Of a stretch of 58,864 nt of DNA, positions 8,612 through 16,866 are shown piece by piece. The stretch covers positions 1-58,864 of the forward strand of contig NZ_JAQGNT010000031.1 of assembly GCF_028291725.1 (NCBI RefSeq), written 5' to 3'. The notes below the pieces were generated by a model. The model was given only the letters and a program-made list of their open reading frames with translations, was not told the DNA's origin and ran no database searches. Positions within the stretch are counted from its first letter, which is position 1. Each line of letters opens with the position of its first letter. The DNA is from Hydrocarboniphaga sp. (lineage in GTDB: Bacteria; Pseudomonadota; Gammaproteobacteria; Nevskiales; Nevskiaceae). Position numbers and translations under genes: made by a program.

Positions 8612-8637
8612 CCTCAGCCCGGCGGATCGGGCTGAGG
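8612..8637. terminator. Hairpin between the convergent hslV and secreted-protein genes
   Basis: CCTCAGCCC (8612-8620) pairs with GGGCTGAGG (8629-8637) around an 8-nt loop. It lies just past hslV and over the last codons of the opposing gene. No T-run follows, so intrinsic termination is uncertain. Confidence 0.35.
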
Positions 8638-9132
8638 ATTGAAGCCGTGGATCACTCCCGGATTCATCAGCAGCGTCTGCTGGGTCTGTGTTTCAAATAG
8701 CTCGTAGCCGGCCTGCACCGCGCGGCAGGGGTCGGGAGGAAAGGCCCGCGCCGGCCTGATTTCCTGCACGACCGCGCGCATCTGTGTGATCGGCGCGAAA
8801 TCGCCGACGGCGTCGATCGGCGGCACGTCGGTCGACAGGGGCGCCACTGCCAGCGCGGACTGACCCGGCGTCAGATCGAATTGCTGTGAGTCGCCGAAGG
8901 CCTCGCCGTTGGCCTTGTAGAACGTCACCTGCACGCGGCAGGGATCCGGCGGGTACTCGGTGCCGGCGAGATTGACCAGCGTCACGCGCGTGCTCTGCCC
9001 GGCAACCAGCGAGCTGGGGACGAAGCTGATGCTGCGCTCTTTTGGCGGCGCGATCAGGCTGGCGCCCTGTGCGGTGCCGGCGATCAGGCCAGTGGCGGCG
9101 ATCGCGGCGATCATGCGGATACGGTTTTTCAT
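8614..9132 (-). CDS. Secreted protein ending in an NPQPDPPG motif
   Basis: A 172-residue exported protein. A signal peptide (MKNRIRMIAAIAATGLIAGTAQGA) is followed by a soluble domain with beta-strand character (SLVAGQSTRVTLVNL, SQQFDLTPGQSALAV). Two near-matching PPDPCR segments (YPPDPCRVQ and FPPDPCRAV) could form a disulfide. The protein ends HGFNPQPDPPG. I chose ATG 9130-9132 because AGGAAGA sits at the right distance; the upstream ATG at 9156 has no ribosome site. Function is unknown. It lies 3' of another secreted-protein gene on the same strand, inside the block that separates hslV from hslU. Confidence 0.72.
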   Translation of the reverse strand: MKNRIRMIAAIAATGLIAGTAQGASLIAPPKERSISFVPSSLVAGQSTRVTLVNLAGTEYPPDPCRVQVTFYKANGEAFGDSQQFDLTPGQSALAVAPLSTDVPPIDAVGDFAPITQMRAVVQEIRPARAFPPDPCRAVQAGYELFETQTQQTLLMNPGVIHGFNPQPDPPG

Positions 9133-9193
9133 GGTGTCTTCCTTGTCGGTGTTCATGGATGCATCGACGGCCTTGCGATGCGGTGAAGCGCGG

Positions 9194-9847
9194 TTATTCG
9201 CGGATCGGGATCTCGCGCAGCTCGGCGCGGTCGACGTAGAACTGGCCGCCGTCCGGGTCTTCGTTGGCGATCACCAGCGCGTTGGTGCTGTACTCGGAGT
9301 TGGTGCAGACGCGCAGTTGCTCCCATTCGCCGATCTTCGAAGTCCAAGCGACCGGACCGCCGGTGGTGGTGTTGGACTGGATCGCGACCTGGCCCTTCTT
9401 CACGTAGACCCAGACCGAGAACATGTAGGCCTTGTCGGGCGGCAGCTCGAGCGCCTGGTAGACGCCGCCCTCGTTGCCGCCGGCCTTGAACATCAGCATG
9501 TACTCGCCGTGCGGGCCTGGTGTCTTCGAAGGCACCAGCTTCGAGCAGACCTTGGCGCCGGCGTTGCTGGAATGCATGGTCCAGCCTTCGGCCGCGGACG
9601 GCGGCGGCGATGGATCGCCCGACGTCCAGCAGATTGTGTCGCCGACCGCGACATCGGCCGTCGGGATCTCGAAACCGGGATTGCTGGCGAGGTTGTCGCT
9701 GAGGAAGAAATAGTCCGGACAGGCCGAGGCCGCCGGCGACGCGGCGCCGGCCGGAGTCGCGGCCAGCAGGCTGCTGAGGGACGCGACCAGCAGCATGGGG
9801 CCGACGGCGCGTCGTTGGAAATGCGAAGACACTTTTACTTTTTTCAC
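9194..9847 (-). CDS. Secreted carbohydrate-binding-like protein
   Basis: A 217-residue exported protein. The signal peptide ends near ATPAGAASPAA. The mature part begins LASNPGFEIPTADV, the usual opening of jelly-roll domains of the carbohydrate-binding type. It continues with the expected strands (MFSVWVYVKKGQVAIQS, GEWEQLRVCTN, and the closing QFYVDRAELREIPI). Four cysteines suggest disulfides. I see no catalytic domain, so it may bind a glycan or surface. It lies upstream of the NPQPDPPG protein gene (61-nt gap) and downstream of the kinase gene, all on the minus strand. Confidence 0.7.
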   Translation of the reverse strand: MKKVKVSSHFQRRAVGPMLLVASLSSLLAATPAGAASPAASACPDYFFLSDNLASNPGFEIPTADVAVGDTICWTSGDPSPPPSAAEGWTMHSSNAGAKVCSKLVPSKTPGPHGEYMLMFKAGGNEGGVYQALELPPDKAYMFSVWVYVKKGQVAIQSNTTTGGPVAWTSKIGEWEQLRVCTNSEYSTNALVIANEDPDGGQFYVDRAELREIPIRE

Positions 9848-10077
9848 GGCAGGAACTCCCGCGGGCAGGCAAGGATGTCCAGGCGGGCGCCCGACGGCCC
9901 GCCTGTCATGGATCGGTGAGGCCGCTGCGACGAAAGCTCGAAGCGGCCCTACTGATACAAACGCGGAAACCTCGGGGAAAGCTCATTGCTCGAGCGAAAT
10001 CTTTCGATTGCGTCGAGGCGGGTCAATGCGCTGGCTTACGCGCCGCCGGCCGCCAACCCGCCGTCGCCGCCACAGAA

Positions 10078-13000
10078 TCAGGGCGGCGGATTGGGTTCCG
10101 GCTTGCCGGCGAGCGTCCGCACCGGTGCCAGCGACAGCTGCGCGATTTCGGCCTGCTGCTGCAGTTGCCGCGCCGGCTCGAGCTCGCCCAGCGCCGTGTC
10201 GATCGCGGCCAGCTGGCGCATCGCGGCGATGGTTTTCGGCGCGCTGTCGCCGTACTGCCTGCGCCAGCCTTGCAGGGCCCGCGCCGCCAGTCCCTGGGCC
10301 TCGGTATCGCGGTGCAGCTCGGACAGGGTCTGCGACAGATCGCTGGACAGCTGCAGCACAGCCGGGTGCTGTTCGCCCAGCTTCAACGCGGTTTCCAGTG
10401 CAGCCTGCTGCAGCGCGAGGGCTTCGTCGTGACGACCCAGGGCGTCCATCGATCGCGCGATGGCCGCGGTCAGCAGCAGGGTATCGGGCTTGTCGGGTCC
10501 GAAAGCCTTGCGGAACCCAGGAAGCAGTTCCTCGAAGCTCGCCGCCGCCGCTGCGTGCTGGCCCTGCGCCTGCAGCATCAGCGCGGCGTCGCGGCGCGTC
10601 TGCAGCACTTCCGGGTGTTCCGGGCCGAAGGTCTTGAGCTGCCCCGTCAGCACCTCGGCCTGCAGCTTTTCGGCTTCGGCGTAGTGCTGCTGCTCGGACA
10701 GCACGTTGGCCAGGCCCTCCAGCGAATGCAGGGTGCGCGGTTTTTCCGGGCCGTAAAGGCGCGCACGCAGTTCGGCGATTCCGCGAAAGATCGTCCCGGC
10801 CTGGTCGTAATGCCCGCGCTCCTCCAGCGCCGCCGCGTAGTTCATCGCGCTGACCTGGCTGAGCTGGCTGTCCGGGCTCTGCGAGCGCTGCGCCAGGCGC
10901 CAGGCCTGCTGCTTGAGTTCGAACGCGGCCTGCTTGTCGCCGCTGTTGTCGACTGCCGAGCACAGGTTGATCAGCGCGCCGAGCGTCAACGGATGCTCGT
11001 CGCCGAGCGTGCGCCGCCGCGTCGCCAGCAGCTCGCGATCCAGCGCCGCGGCGGCCAGCGGCTCGCCCATGTCGTCGAGCGTCGCTGCCACTGAGAAGAT
11101 CATCGACAGAGTGTCGGGATGCTCGTTGCCATACAGCGCGCGATAGGCCTGCAGCGAGCTTTCCTGCAGTGCCTTGCCCTTCGCATACTCGCCCTGGGCG
11201 ACGTAAATCGCGCCGAGCACCGATTCGGTATTGGCGGTATCGGCGTCGGGCTGGGGTAGCAAGCGCCGCTCGTGGGCCAGCAGCGGCACCAGTATTTCGA
11301 TCGCCGCTTGGAAATCCTCATGCCGGTTCAGGAACCGCGCCAGCTGGGTCTGCGCGTGCATGGTGTCGCGATGATCCGCGCCGAGCAGGCGGTGGCGCGC
11401 CTGCGCGACGTCGCGGGCGAGCGCGATCGCGTCGTCGGACTGGCCCTGCAGCGAGCGCACGCTGGCGAGCTTGAGCTTGGCGTTGAGCACGTCGGCGGAG
11501 TCGGCACCGAGCAGCGGCGTCATGCCGTCGATCGCCTTGCGCAACTGTTCGCTCGCCGGCGCCAGCAGGCCGAGGTCGGCGTAGGCCTGGCCGACGCTGA
11601 CGCGCAGCGGGCCGTCGATACCCGGCTGATCGGCAAAGCGCTGGTCGAGCTCCTTCACCGACGGCGCCAGCAGGTAGTCGCCCAGCGTCTGTCGCGCGAC
11701 TTCGGCGGACTGGGTCCAGGGCCGCATCTGGTCGAAGCTGGCGAGCAGCGCCGCGGCCTGGTCGGTCGGCAGCGGCTTGTCCTGGTCCAGGGTCGCGGCC
11801 AGTCGCGAGCGCATCTGGTCGAACCAGCCGGCGGCGAACTGGCGGATGTCCACGCGCTGCAGCATCGCGCTCTGGAACACCACCACCTGCGCCAGCTCGG
11901 CGGCGCGCTGCTGCGCCAGACGCGCCTGCCAGACGGTGCCGACGACGCCGGCCAGCAGCGCCAGCACGACCGCGGCGCCGGCGGCGACGCCGACGCGATG
12001 GCGCCGCAGATACTTGCCGGCGCGATAGCCGAAGGAGTCGCGCCGCGCCAGCACCGGCAGGTTGGCCAGGTGCCGGCGCAGATCCTCGGCCAGCGCCAGC
12101 ACCGTCGCGTAGCGTTCCGCCGGCACTTTCTTCAGCGCCTTGCGCACGATGGTGTCGAGGTCGCCGCGCAGGCTCTCGCTGAGTTTGCGCGGCGTGGTCG
12201 CGCGCTGCGCCGCGATCTGCGCGCCGCTGTCGCCGTCGCCGCGCTGCGTGCGCATCTGGCTCGGCGCGGCCGGCTCGGTTTCGAGTACCGCGCGTTCCAG
12301 CTGTGCCGCCGACTGCCCCGGCTTGCCGTGAGGCCGGCGGCCGCTGAGCAGCGTATACAGCAGGACCCCGAGCGCATAGACGTCGGTGGCGGTGGTGATC
12401 GCGGCGCCGCTGATCTGCTCGGGCGCCGCGTACTCGGGCGTCATCGCGCGGCCGCCGAGCCGCGTCAGCTCGGTCTCGGGCCTCTCGTCGGTGTCGTTCT
12501 CGATCAGCTTGGCGATGCCGAAATCGAGTAGCTTGGCCTCACCGTCCGCGGTGACCAGGATGTTCGACGGCTTCAAGTCTCGATGCACCACCAGGTTCGC
12601 ATGCGCATGCGCGACCGCGGCGCAGACCTGCAGGAACAGCCGCAGCCGCGCCGCAATGTCGAGCTGACGCGCGTCGCACCAGCGGTCGATCGGCTCGCCC
12701 TCGACGTATTCGATCGCCAGAAACAGCTCGCCGTCCGGGCTGATGCCGGCGTCGAGCAAACGCGCGACGTGCGGATGCGCCAGCTCGCCTAGGATCCGGC
12801 CCTCGCGCAGGAAACGCCCGCGTATCGCCGACTGCGCCAGGTGCGGATGCAGCAGCTTCAGCGCGACCGGCGCGGTATAGAGGCCGTCGCTGCGCCTTGC
12901 CAGCCAGACTTCGCCCATGCCGCCGCTGCCGAGCGGGCGTTCGATCGAATAGGGCCCGAGCATGCTGCCGGCGCGCGCGGCTGCCGCGAGTTCCATGGCT

Positions 13001-13209
13001 TCGAGGGCGAGCATGGCGCCACCGGCTGCCGGCAGCGTGCCGCCATTGGCGTCGGCCGCTAGCCATACCAGCACCGCGGCATGCAGCTCGGGACGGCCTT
13101 GCCTCAACACTTCAAGTTCGATGCCGCGCGCCGCTTGGTCGAGATCCAGCAGCGCCTCGAATGCGGCGTAGGCCTCGCGGCGCAGCGCATCGGCGCCGCC
13201 CGCGCTCAT
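10078..13209 (-). CDS. Membrane Ser/Thr protein kinase with C-terminal TPR-like repeats
   Basis: A 1043-residue protein in three parts. A Pkn/Hanks kinase domain spans about residues 87-360: glycine loop LGSGGMGEVW, VALK lysine near 118, HRDLKPSN with catalytic Asp211, and DFG at 229-231. A single membrane helix lies near residues 390-420 (VGVAAGAAVVLALLAGVVGTVW). A long helical-repeat region rich in Ala and Leu (for example EHPDTLSMIFSVAATLDDMG and GPEKPRTLHSLEGLANVL, typical of TPR_10/TPR_12) then follows and is probably periplasmic. ATG 13207-13209 overlaps the ECF sigma stop by 4 nt (ATGA), so the two are coupled. Substrate and ligand are unknown; the sigma factor is the natural candidate partner. 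Confidence 0.88.
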   Translation of the reverse strand: MSAGGADALRREAYAAFEALLDLDQAARGIELEVLRQGRPELHAAVLVWLAADANGGTLPAAGGAMLALEAMELAAAARAGSMLGPYSIERPLGSGGMGEVWLARRSDGLYTAPVALKLLHPHLAQSAIRGRFLREGRILGELAHPHVARLLDAGISPDGELFLAIEYVEGEPIDRWCDARQLDIAARLRLFLQVCAAVAHAHANLVVHRDLKPSNILVTADGEAKLLDFGIAKLIENDTDERPETELTRLGGRAMTPEYAAPEQISGAAITTATDVYALGVLLYTLLSGRRPHGKPGQSAAQLERAVLETEPAAPSQMRTQRGDGDSGAQIAAQRATTPRKLSESLRGDLDTIVRKALKKVPAERYATVLALAEDLRRHLANLPVLARRDSFGYRAGKYLRRHRVGVAAGAAVVLALLAGVVGTVWQARLAQQRAAELAQVVVFQSAMLQRVDIRQFAAGWFDQMRSRLAATLDQDKPLPTDQAAALLASFDQMRPWTQSAEVARQTLGDYLLAPSVKELDQRFADQPGIDGPLRVSVGQAYADLGLLAPASEQLRKAIDGMTPLLGADSADVLNAKLKLASVRSLQGQSDDAIALARDVAQARHRLLGADHRDTMHAQTQLARFLNRHEDFQAAIEILVPLLAHERRLLPQPDADTANTESVLGAIYVAQGEYAKGKALQESSLQAYRALYGNEHPDTLSMIFSVAATLDDMGEPLAAAALDRELLATRRRTLGDEHPLTLGALINLCSAVDNSGDKQAAFELKQQAWRLAQRSQSPDSQLSQVSAMNYAAALEERGHYDQAGTIFRGIAELRARLYGPEKPRTLHSLEGLANVLSEQQHYAEAEKLQAEVLTGQLKTFGPEHPEVLQTRRDAALMLQAQGQHAAAAASFEELLPGFRKAFGPDKPDTLLLTAAIARSMDALGRHDEALALQQAALETALKLGEQHPAVLQLSSDLSQTLSELHRDTEAQGLAARALQGWRRQYGDSAPKTIAAMRQLAAIDTALGELEPARQLQQQAEIAQLSLAPVRTLAGKPEPNPPP

Positions 13210-13769
13210 GCGGCGCCGTTTTGTCCGAGTTCGCCGATGACGAAGGCGCGTGCCTTGCGCAGCTCGCGCTTGACCGTGGCGGGCGACAGCGCCAGCGTCG
13301 TGACAATGTCGTCCACCGCCAGGCCGGCGAAGAAATGCATTTCGAATACCTGATGCGCGCGCGGATCGAGCCGTGCCAGCACCTGCAAGGCATCGTCGAT
13401 CGCCACCAGGTCGATGCCGCACAATGCGTTGTCCTCGACGCTGGTAGTCAGCGTCACCGCAGCAGCGCCGCCGCCGCGTTTTTCGGCATGGCGTCCACGC
13501 GCGTGGTCGACCACCACGGCGCGCATCACGCGCGCGGCGTAGGCGAAAAACGCGTGGCGGCTGTCGAAGGCGAGGTCCTGACGGTGCGCCATGCGCAGGT
13601 AGGCCTCGTTGACCAGGCTGCACGGGTCGAGCTGGGTGCAGGGCGCGGCCTGCGCCAGGCTATGACGGGCAAGCTTGCGCAGCTCGTCGTAGACGAGCGT
13701 ATAGAGCGCGTCGCGGGCGGTGCTTTTCCCGGCGGCCGCGCCCAGCAGCAGATGCGTCACTTCGGCCAT
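13206..13769 (-). CDS. ECF-type RNA polymerase sigma factor
   Basis: A 187-residue sigma factor of the ECF type usually paired with Ser/Thr kinases (TIGR02999/PF07638-like). Region 2 has LVNEAYLRMAHR and FFAYAARVMRAVVVDHAR; region 4 has LALSPATVKRELRKARAFV. I placed the start at ATG 13767-13769, with GGAGGT 11 nt upstream, although that is a long spacing; a TTG at 13787 lies in the same frame but would overlap the ribosome site. No anti-sigma gene is present. The coupled kinase downstream probably takes that role. It is divergent from hslU. Confidence 0.88.
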   Translation of the reverse strand: MAEVTHLLLGAAAGKSTARDALYTLVYDELRKLARHSLAQAAPCTQLDPCSLVNEAYLRMAHRQDLAFDSRHAFFAYAARVMRAVVVDHARGRHAEKRGGGAAAVTLTTSVEDNALCGIDLVAIDDALQVLARLDPRAHQVFEMHFFAGLAVDDIVTTLALSPATVKRELRKARAFVIGELGQNGAA

Positions 13770-13819
13770 GATTGAGCATACCTCCAAGCCCTTGCCGCAC
13801 CACGCGCCGCCCGTCGGCG

Positions 13820-13848
13820 CTTGAAAGCCCGGGTTGCAGACCTCAGAT
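13820..13848 (+). promoter_or_regulatory. Sigma-32-type heat-shock promoter of hslU
   Basis: CTTGAAA at 13820-13826, a 14-nt spacer, then CCTCAGAT at 13841-13848. The arrangement is the same as upstream of hslV, with one base different in the -10. It lies 69 nt before the hslU ATG and over the 5' end of the longest possible hslU frame, which argues for the 13918 start. Confidence 0.65.
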
Positions 13849-13917
13849 CGTAGTCATTCCCTCTATTACGCAAGCGCGCCCCGGCGGCGCCCCGACCGCG
13901 AGATTGCCGAGACCCCG

Positions 13918-15294
13918 ATGAATGATGCAGTGAAACCCGGCCCTGAGCTGTCCGCCAGTGCGCAGTCGATGACGCCGCGCGAAATCGTCGCCGAGCTGGA
14001 CCGTCACATCGTCGGCCAGAAAGCCGCCAAGCGCGCGGTCGCCATCGCGCTGCGCAACCGCTGGCGCCGGCAGCAGGTGCCCGGCGCGCTGCGAGCCGAA
14101 ATCAGCCCGAAGAACATCCTGATGATCGGCCCGACCGGTGTCGGCAAGACCGAGATCGCGCGGCGCCTGGCCAAGCTCGCCAATGCGCCGTTCGTGAAAG
14201 TCGAGGCGACCAAGTTCACCGAAGTCGGCTATGTCGGCAAGGACGTCGATTCGATCATCCGCGACCTCGTCGACGCCGCGGTCAAGATGACGCGCGAGCA
14301 GGCGACCCGGCGGGTGCGCGATCGCGCCGAAAGCGCCGCCGAGGATCGCGTGCTCGACGCGCTGCTGCCGCCGCCCAAGGATTTCGGCGAGGCCAGCAGC
14401 CTGCGTCAGTCCGAAAGCGGCGCGGCGCGCCAGGTCTTTCGGAAGCAATTGAGAGAGCACAAGCTCGACGACACCGAGATCGAGATCAAGCTCAACGCGC
14501 TGCCGCCCAATGTGCAGCTGATGGGGCCGCCGGGGATGGAGGAAATGACGAGTCAGCTGCAGCAGATGTTCGCCAACCTCGGGCAGGCGAAGACGCAGTC
14601 CAAGAAGATCAAGATCAAGCTGGCGCTGAAGCAGATCGCGGATGAGGAGGCGCTGCGCCTGGTCGACGAAGAGGCGATCAAGGCCGAGGCTCTGCACAAC
14701 GTCGAGGAGAACGGCATCGTGTTCATCGACGAGATCGACAAGGTCGCCAAGCGCGGCGAATACGCCGGTGCCGACGTGTCGCGCGAAGGCGTGCAACGCG
14801 ACCTGCTGCCGCTGATCGAAGGCTCGACCGTGACCACCAAGTACGGTGCGGTGAAGACCGACCACATCCTGTTCATCGCCAGCGGCGCGTTCCACATGTC
14901 CAAACCTTCGGACCTGATTCCGGAGCTGCAGGGGCGCCTGCCGATCCGGGTCGAGCTCGAGCCGCTGAAGACCGAAGATTTCGTGCGCATCCTGACCGAG
15001 CCGAACTTCTCGCTGACCGAGCAGTACCGCGCGCTGCTGGCGACCGAGGGCGTCACTGTCGGCTTCACCGACGACGGCATCCGCCGGCTCGCCGCGATTG
15101 CCTGGCAGGTCAACGAGAGCACCGAGAACATCGGCGCGCGACGCCTGCACACGGTGATGGAACGGCTGATGGAAGAAGTGGCGTTCGATGCGCCGGACTG
15201 CAGCGGCAGCACGCTGAGCATCGATGCCGCCTATGTCGACGCCAAGCTGGCGAAGCTGGCTGGCAACGAGGATCTGAGCCGGTATATTTTGTAG
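13918..15294 (+). CDS. hslU: HslU ATPase subunit of the HslUV protease
   Basis: A AAA+ unfoldase that feeds HslV. The 458 residues show [17 protein letters not shown], the Walker A site [14 protein letters not shown], the pore-proximal [14 protein letters not shown], an I-domain from about residue 120 to 235, Walker [16 protein letters not shown], sensor regions and the C-terminal DLSRYIL tail that docks into HslV. I start it at ATG 13918 because a heat-shock promoter covers the region upstream. It is separated from hslV by four reverse-strand genes, which is unusual, and has its own promoter. Confidence 0.96.
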   Translation: MNDAVKPGPELSASAQSMTPREIVAELDRHIVGQKAAKRAVAIALRNRWRRQQVPGALRAEISPKNILMIGPTGVGKTEIARRLAKLANAPFVKVEATKFTEVGYVGKDVDSIIRDLVDAAVKMTREQATRRVRDRAESAAEDRVLDALLPPPKDFGEASSLRQSESGAARQVFRKQLREHKLDDTEIEIKLNALPPNVQLMGPPGMEEMTSQLQQMFANLGQAKTQSKKIKIKLALKQIADEEALRLVDEEAIKAEALHNVEENGIVFIDEIDKVAKRGEYAGADVSREGVQRDLLPLIEGSTVTTKYGAVKTDHILFIASGAFHMSKPSDLIPELQGRLPIRVELEPLKTEDFVRILTEPNFSLTEQYRALLATEGVTVGFTDDGIRRLAAIAWQVNESTENIGARRLHTVMERLMEEVAFDAPDCSGSTLSIDAAYVDAKLAKLAGNEDLSRYIL

Positions 15295-15303
15295 CGGCCC
15301 GTG

Positions 15304-15375
15304 TTGGGGTTCGCTGCGCTCACCCCAACCTACCGCGGCGATCGTAGGTTGGGGTGTGCGCAGCGAACCCCAACA
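15304..15375. repeat. Inverted pair of GTAGGTTGGG REP elements, GTAG ends facing inward
   Basis: The left arm (15304-15333) is the complement of the REP and ends CTAC. The right arm (15344-15375) starts GTAG and runs to GAACCCCAACA. The two heads face each other across 10 nt, opposite to the arrangement at 32.8 and 39.2 kb. It lies between the convergent hslU and ntrC stops and could fold into a strong terminator-like hairpin. Confidence 0.85.
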
Positions 15376-15378
15376 GCA

Positions 15379-16866
15379 CTACTCCATCCCCAGTTCCTTG
15401 ATCTTGCGGGTCAGCGTGTTGCGGCCCCAGCCGAGGCGCCGCGCCGCTTCCTGGCGCTGGCCGTGACAGGCTTCGAGCGCGACTTCGATCATCGTGCGTT
15501 CGAAATCCGGCGTCGCTTCGGCGAGCAGGTCGCTGCGCCCGGCCTTGAGTTCGGCGGCGGCCCAGCTGCGCAGCAGCCCGGACCATTGCGCGTCGCGGGC
15601 CGCGGGTGCTGCGCCCGGCGCTGCACTCGCCGGGGCGGCGTGCTCCATCGGTGACGGCATGGCCGCCGCCGGAGCTTGACGCACCGCCGGCTCCGAGCTT
15701 CGCCGCGTATCGCGCAGCTCCGGGGGCAGGTCGGGCAGATGCACGTCCTGGCCGGGCGCCATCACCGTCAGCCAGCGGCAGGTGTTCTCGAGCTGGCGCA
15801 CGTTGCCGGGCCAGTCGAAATCGCAGAGCCGCTCCATCACGTCCGGCAGCAGGCGCTTGGGCTCGGTCTTCAGCTCCTTGCCGGCCTGTACGAGGAAATG
15901 TCGCATCAGGATCGGGATGTCTTCGACGCGCTCGCGCAGCGGCGGAATGCGTACGCGGATCACGTTGATGCGGTGGAACAAGTCCTCGCGGAACTTGCCT
16001 TCGCGCACCAGGGTTTCCAGATCCTGGTGCGTTGCGGCGATCACGCGCACGTCGACGCGCACCGGCGAGACGCCGCCGACGCGATAGAACTCGCCGTTCT
16101 GCAGCACGCGCAGCAGGCGGGTCTGCAGGTCCGACGGCATGTCGCCGATCTCATCCAGGAACAGCGAGCCGCCGTCGGCCTGCTCGAAGCGGCCCTTGCG
16201 CTGCATCTGCGCGCCGGTGAACGCGCCGCGTTCGTGGCCGAAGAATTCGGATTCCATCAGGTCTTTCGGAATCGCGGCGGTATTGACCGCGATGAACGGG
16301 CGGTTGCCGCGCGGCGAGTTGTTGTGCAGCGCACGAGCGACCAGCTCTTTGCCGGTGCCGGATTCGCCGGTGATCATCACCGTGATCTGGCTTTGCGCCA
16401 GACGGCCGATCGCGCGGAACACATCCTGCATCGACGGCGCCTCGCCGATGATCGCGGTCGGCGCCGAGGCTTCCTCCGGCTGCTCCAGCACCGGACGCTT
16501 GGACGCGGCGCGGCGCACCAGCGCGGCGACGCCATCGACGTCGAAAGGCTTGGGCAGATATTCAAAGGCACCGCCCTTGTACGCGGCGACCGCGGATTCC
16601 AGGTCGGAATGCGCGGTCATGATGATCACCGGCAGCAGCGGTTTGGCCGCGCGCACGCGCTCCATCAGCTCCAGGCCGTTGACGCCCGGCATGCGGATGT
16701 CGCTGACCAGCACGTCGGGGGTATCGTCGGACAGCGCATCCAGCAGCTCGGCGGCGCCGGGGAACACCGTCACCTGCATGCCTTCGCGCGCCAGCGAGCG
16801 CTCAAGCACCCAGCGGATCGATTCGTCGTCGTCGACCACCCATACCGTCAGCGCGGGATTATTCAT
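15379..16866 (-). CDS. ntrC: Nitrogen regulator NtrC, sigma-54 activator
   Basis: A 495-residue response regulator that activates sigma-54 promoters under nitrogen limitation. The receiver domain has VSDIRMPG (phospho-Asp near 54). The AAA+ domain has GESGTGKELVARALH, the sigma-54 contact loop GAFTGA and Walker B GGSLFLDEIGDMP. The C-terminal Fis-type HTH is EAARRLGWGRNTLTRKIKEL. Its ATG overlaps the ntrB stop by 4 nt, making a classical ntrBC operon. glnA is not in the window. Confidence 0.95.
   Translation of the reverse strand: MNNPALTVWVVDDDESIRWVLERSLAREGMQVTVFPGAAELLDALSDDTPDVLVSDIRMPGVNGLELMERVRAAKPLLPVIIMTAHSDLESAVAAYKGGAFEYLPKPFDVDGVAALVRRAASKRPVLEQPEEASAPTAIIGEAPSMQDVFRAIGRLAQSQITVMITGESGTGKELVARALHNNSPRGNRPFIAVNTAAIPKDLMESEFFGHERGAFTGAQMQRKGRFEQADGGSLFLDEIGDMPSDLQTRLLRVLQNGEFYRVGGVSPVRVDVRVIAATHQDLETLVREGKFREDLFHRINVIRVRIPPLRERVEDIPILMRHFLVQAGKELKTEPKRLLPDVMERLCDFDWPGNVRQLENTCRWLTVMAPGQDVHLPDLPPELRDTRRSSEPAVRQAPAAAMPSPMEHAAPASAAPGAAPAARDAQWSGLLRSWAAAELKAGRSDLLAEATPDFERTMIEVALEACHGQRQEAARRLGWGRNTLTRKIKELGME

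Noticed and set aside
13834-13917. 28-codon N-terminal extension of HslU
   Set aside because: It overlaps the probable heat-shock promoter and does not resemble HslU N-termini.
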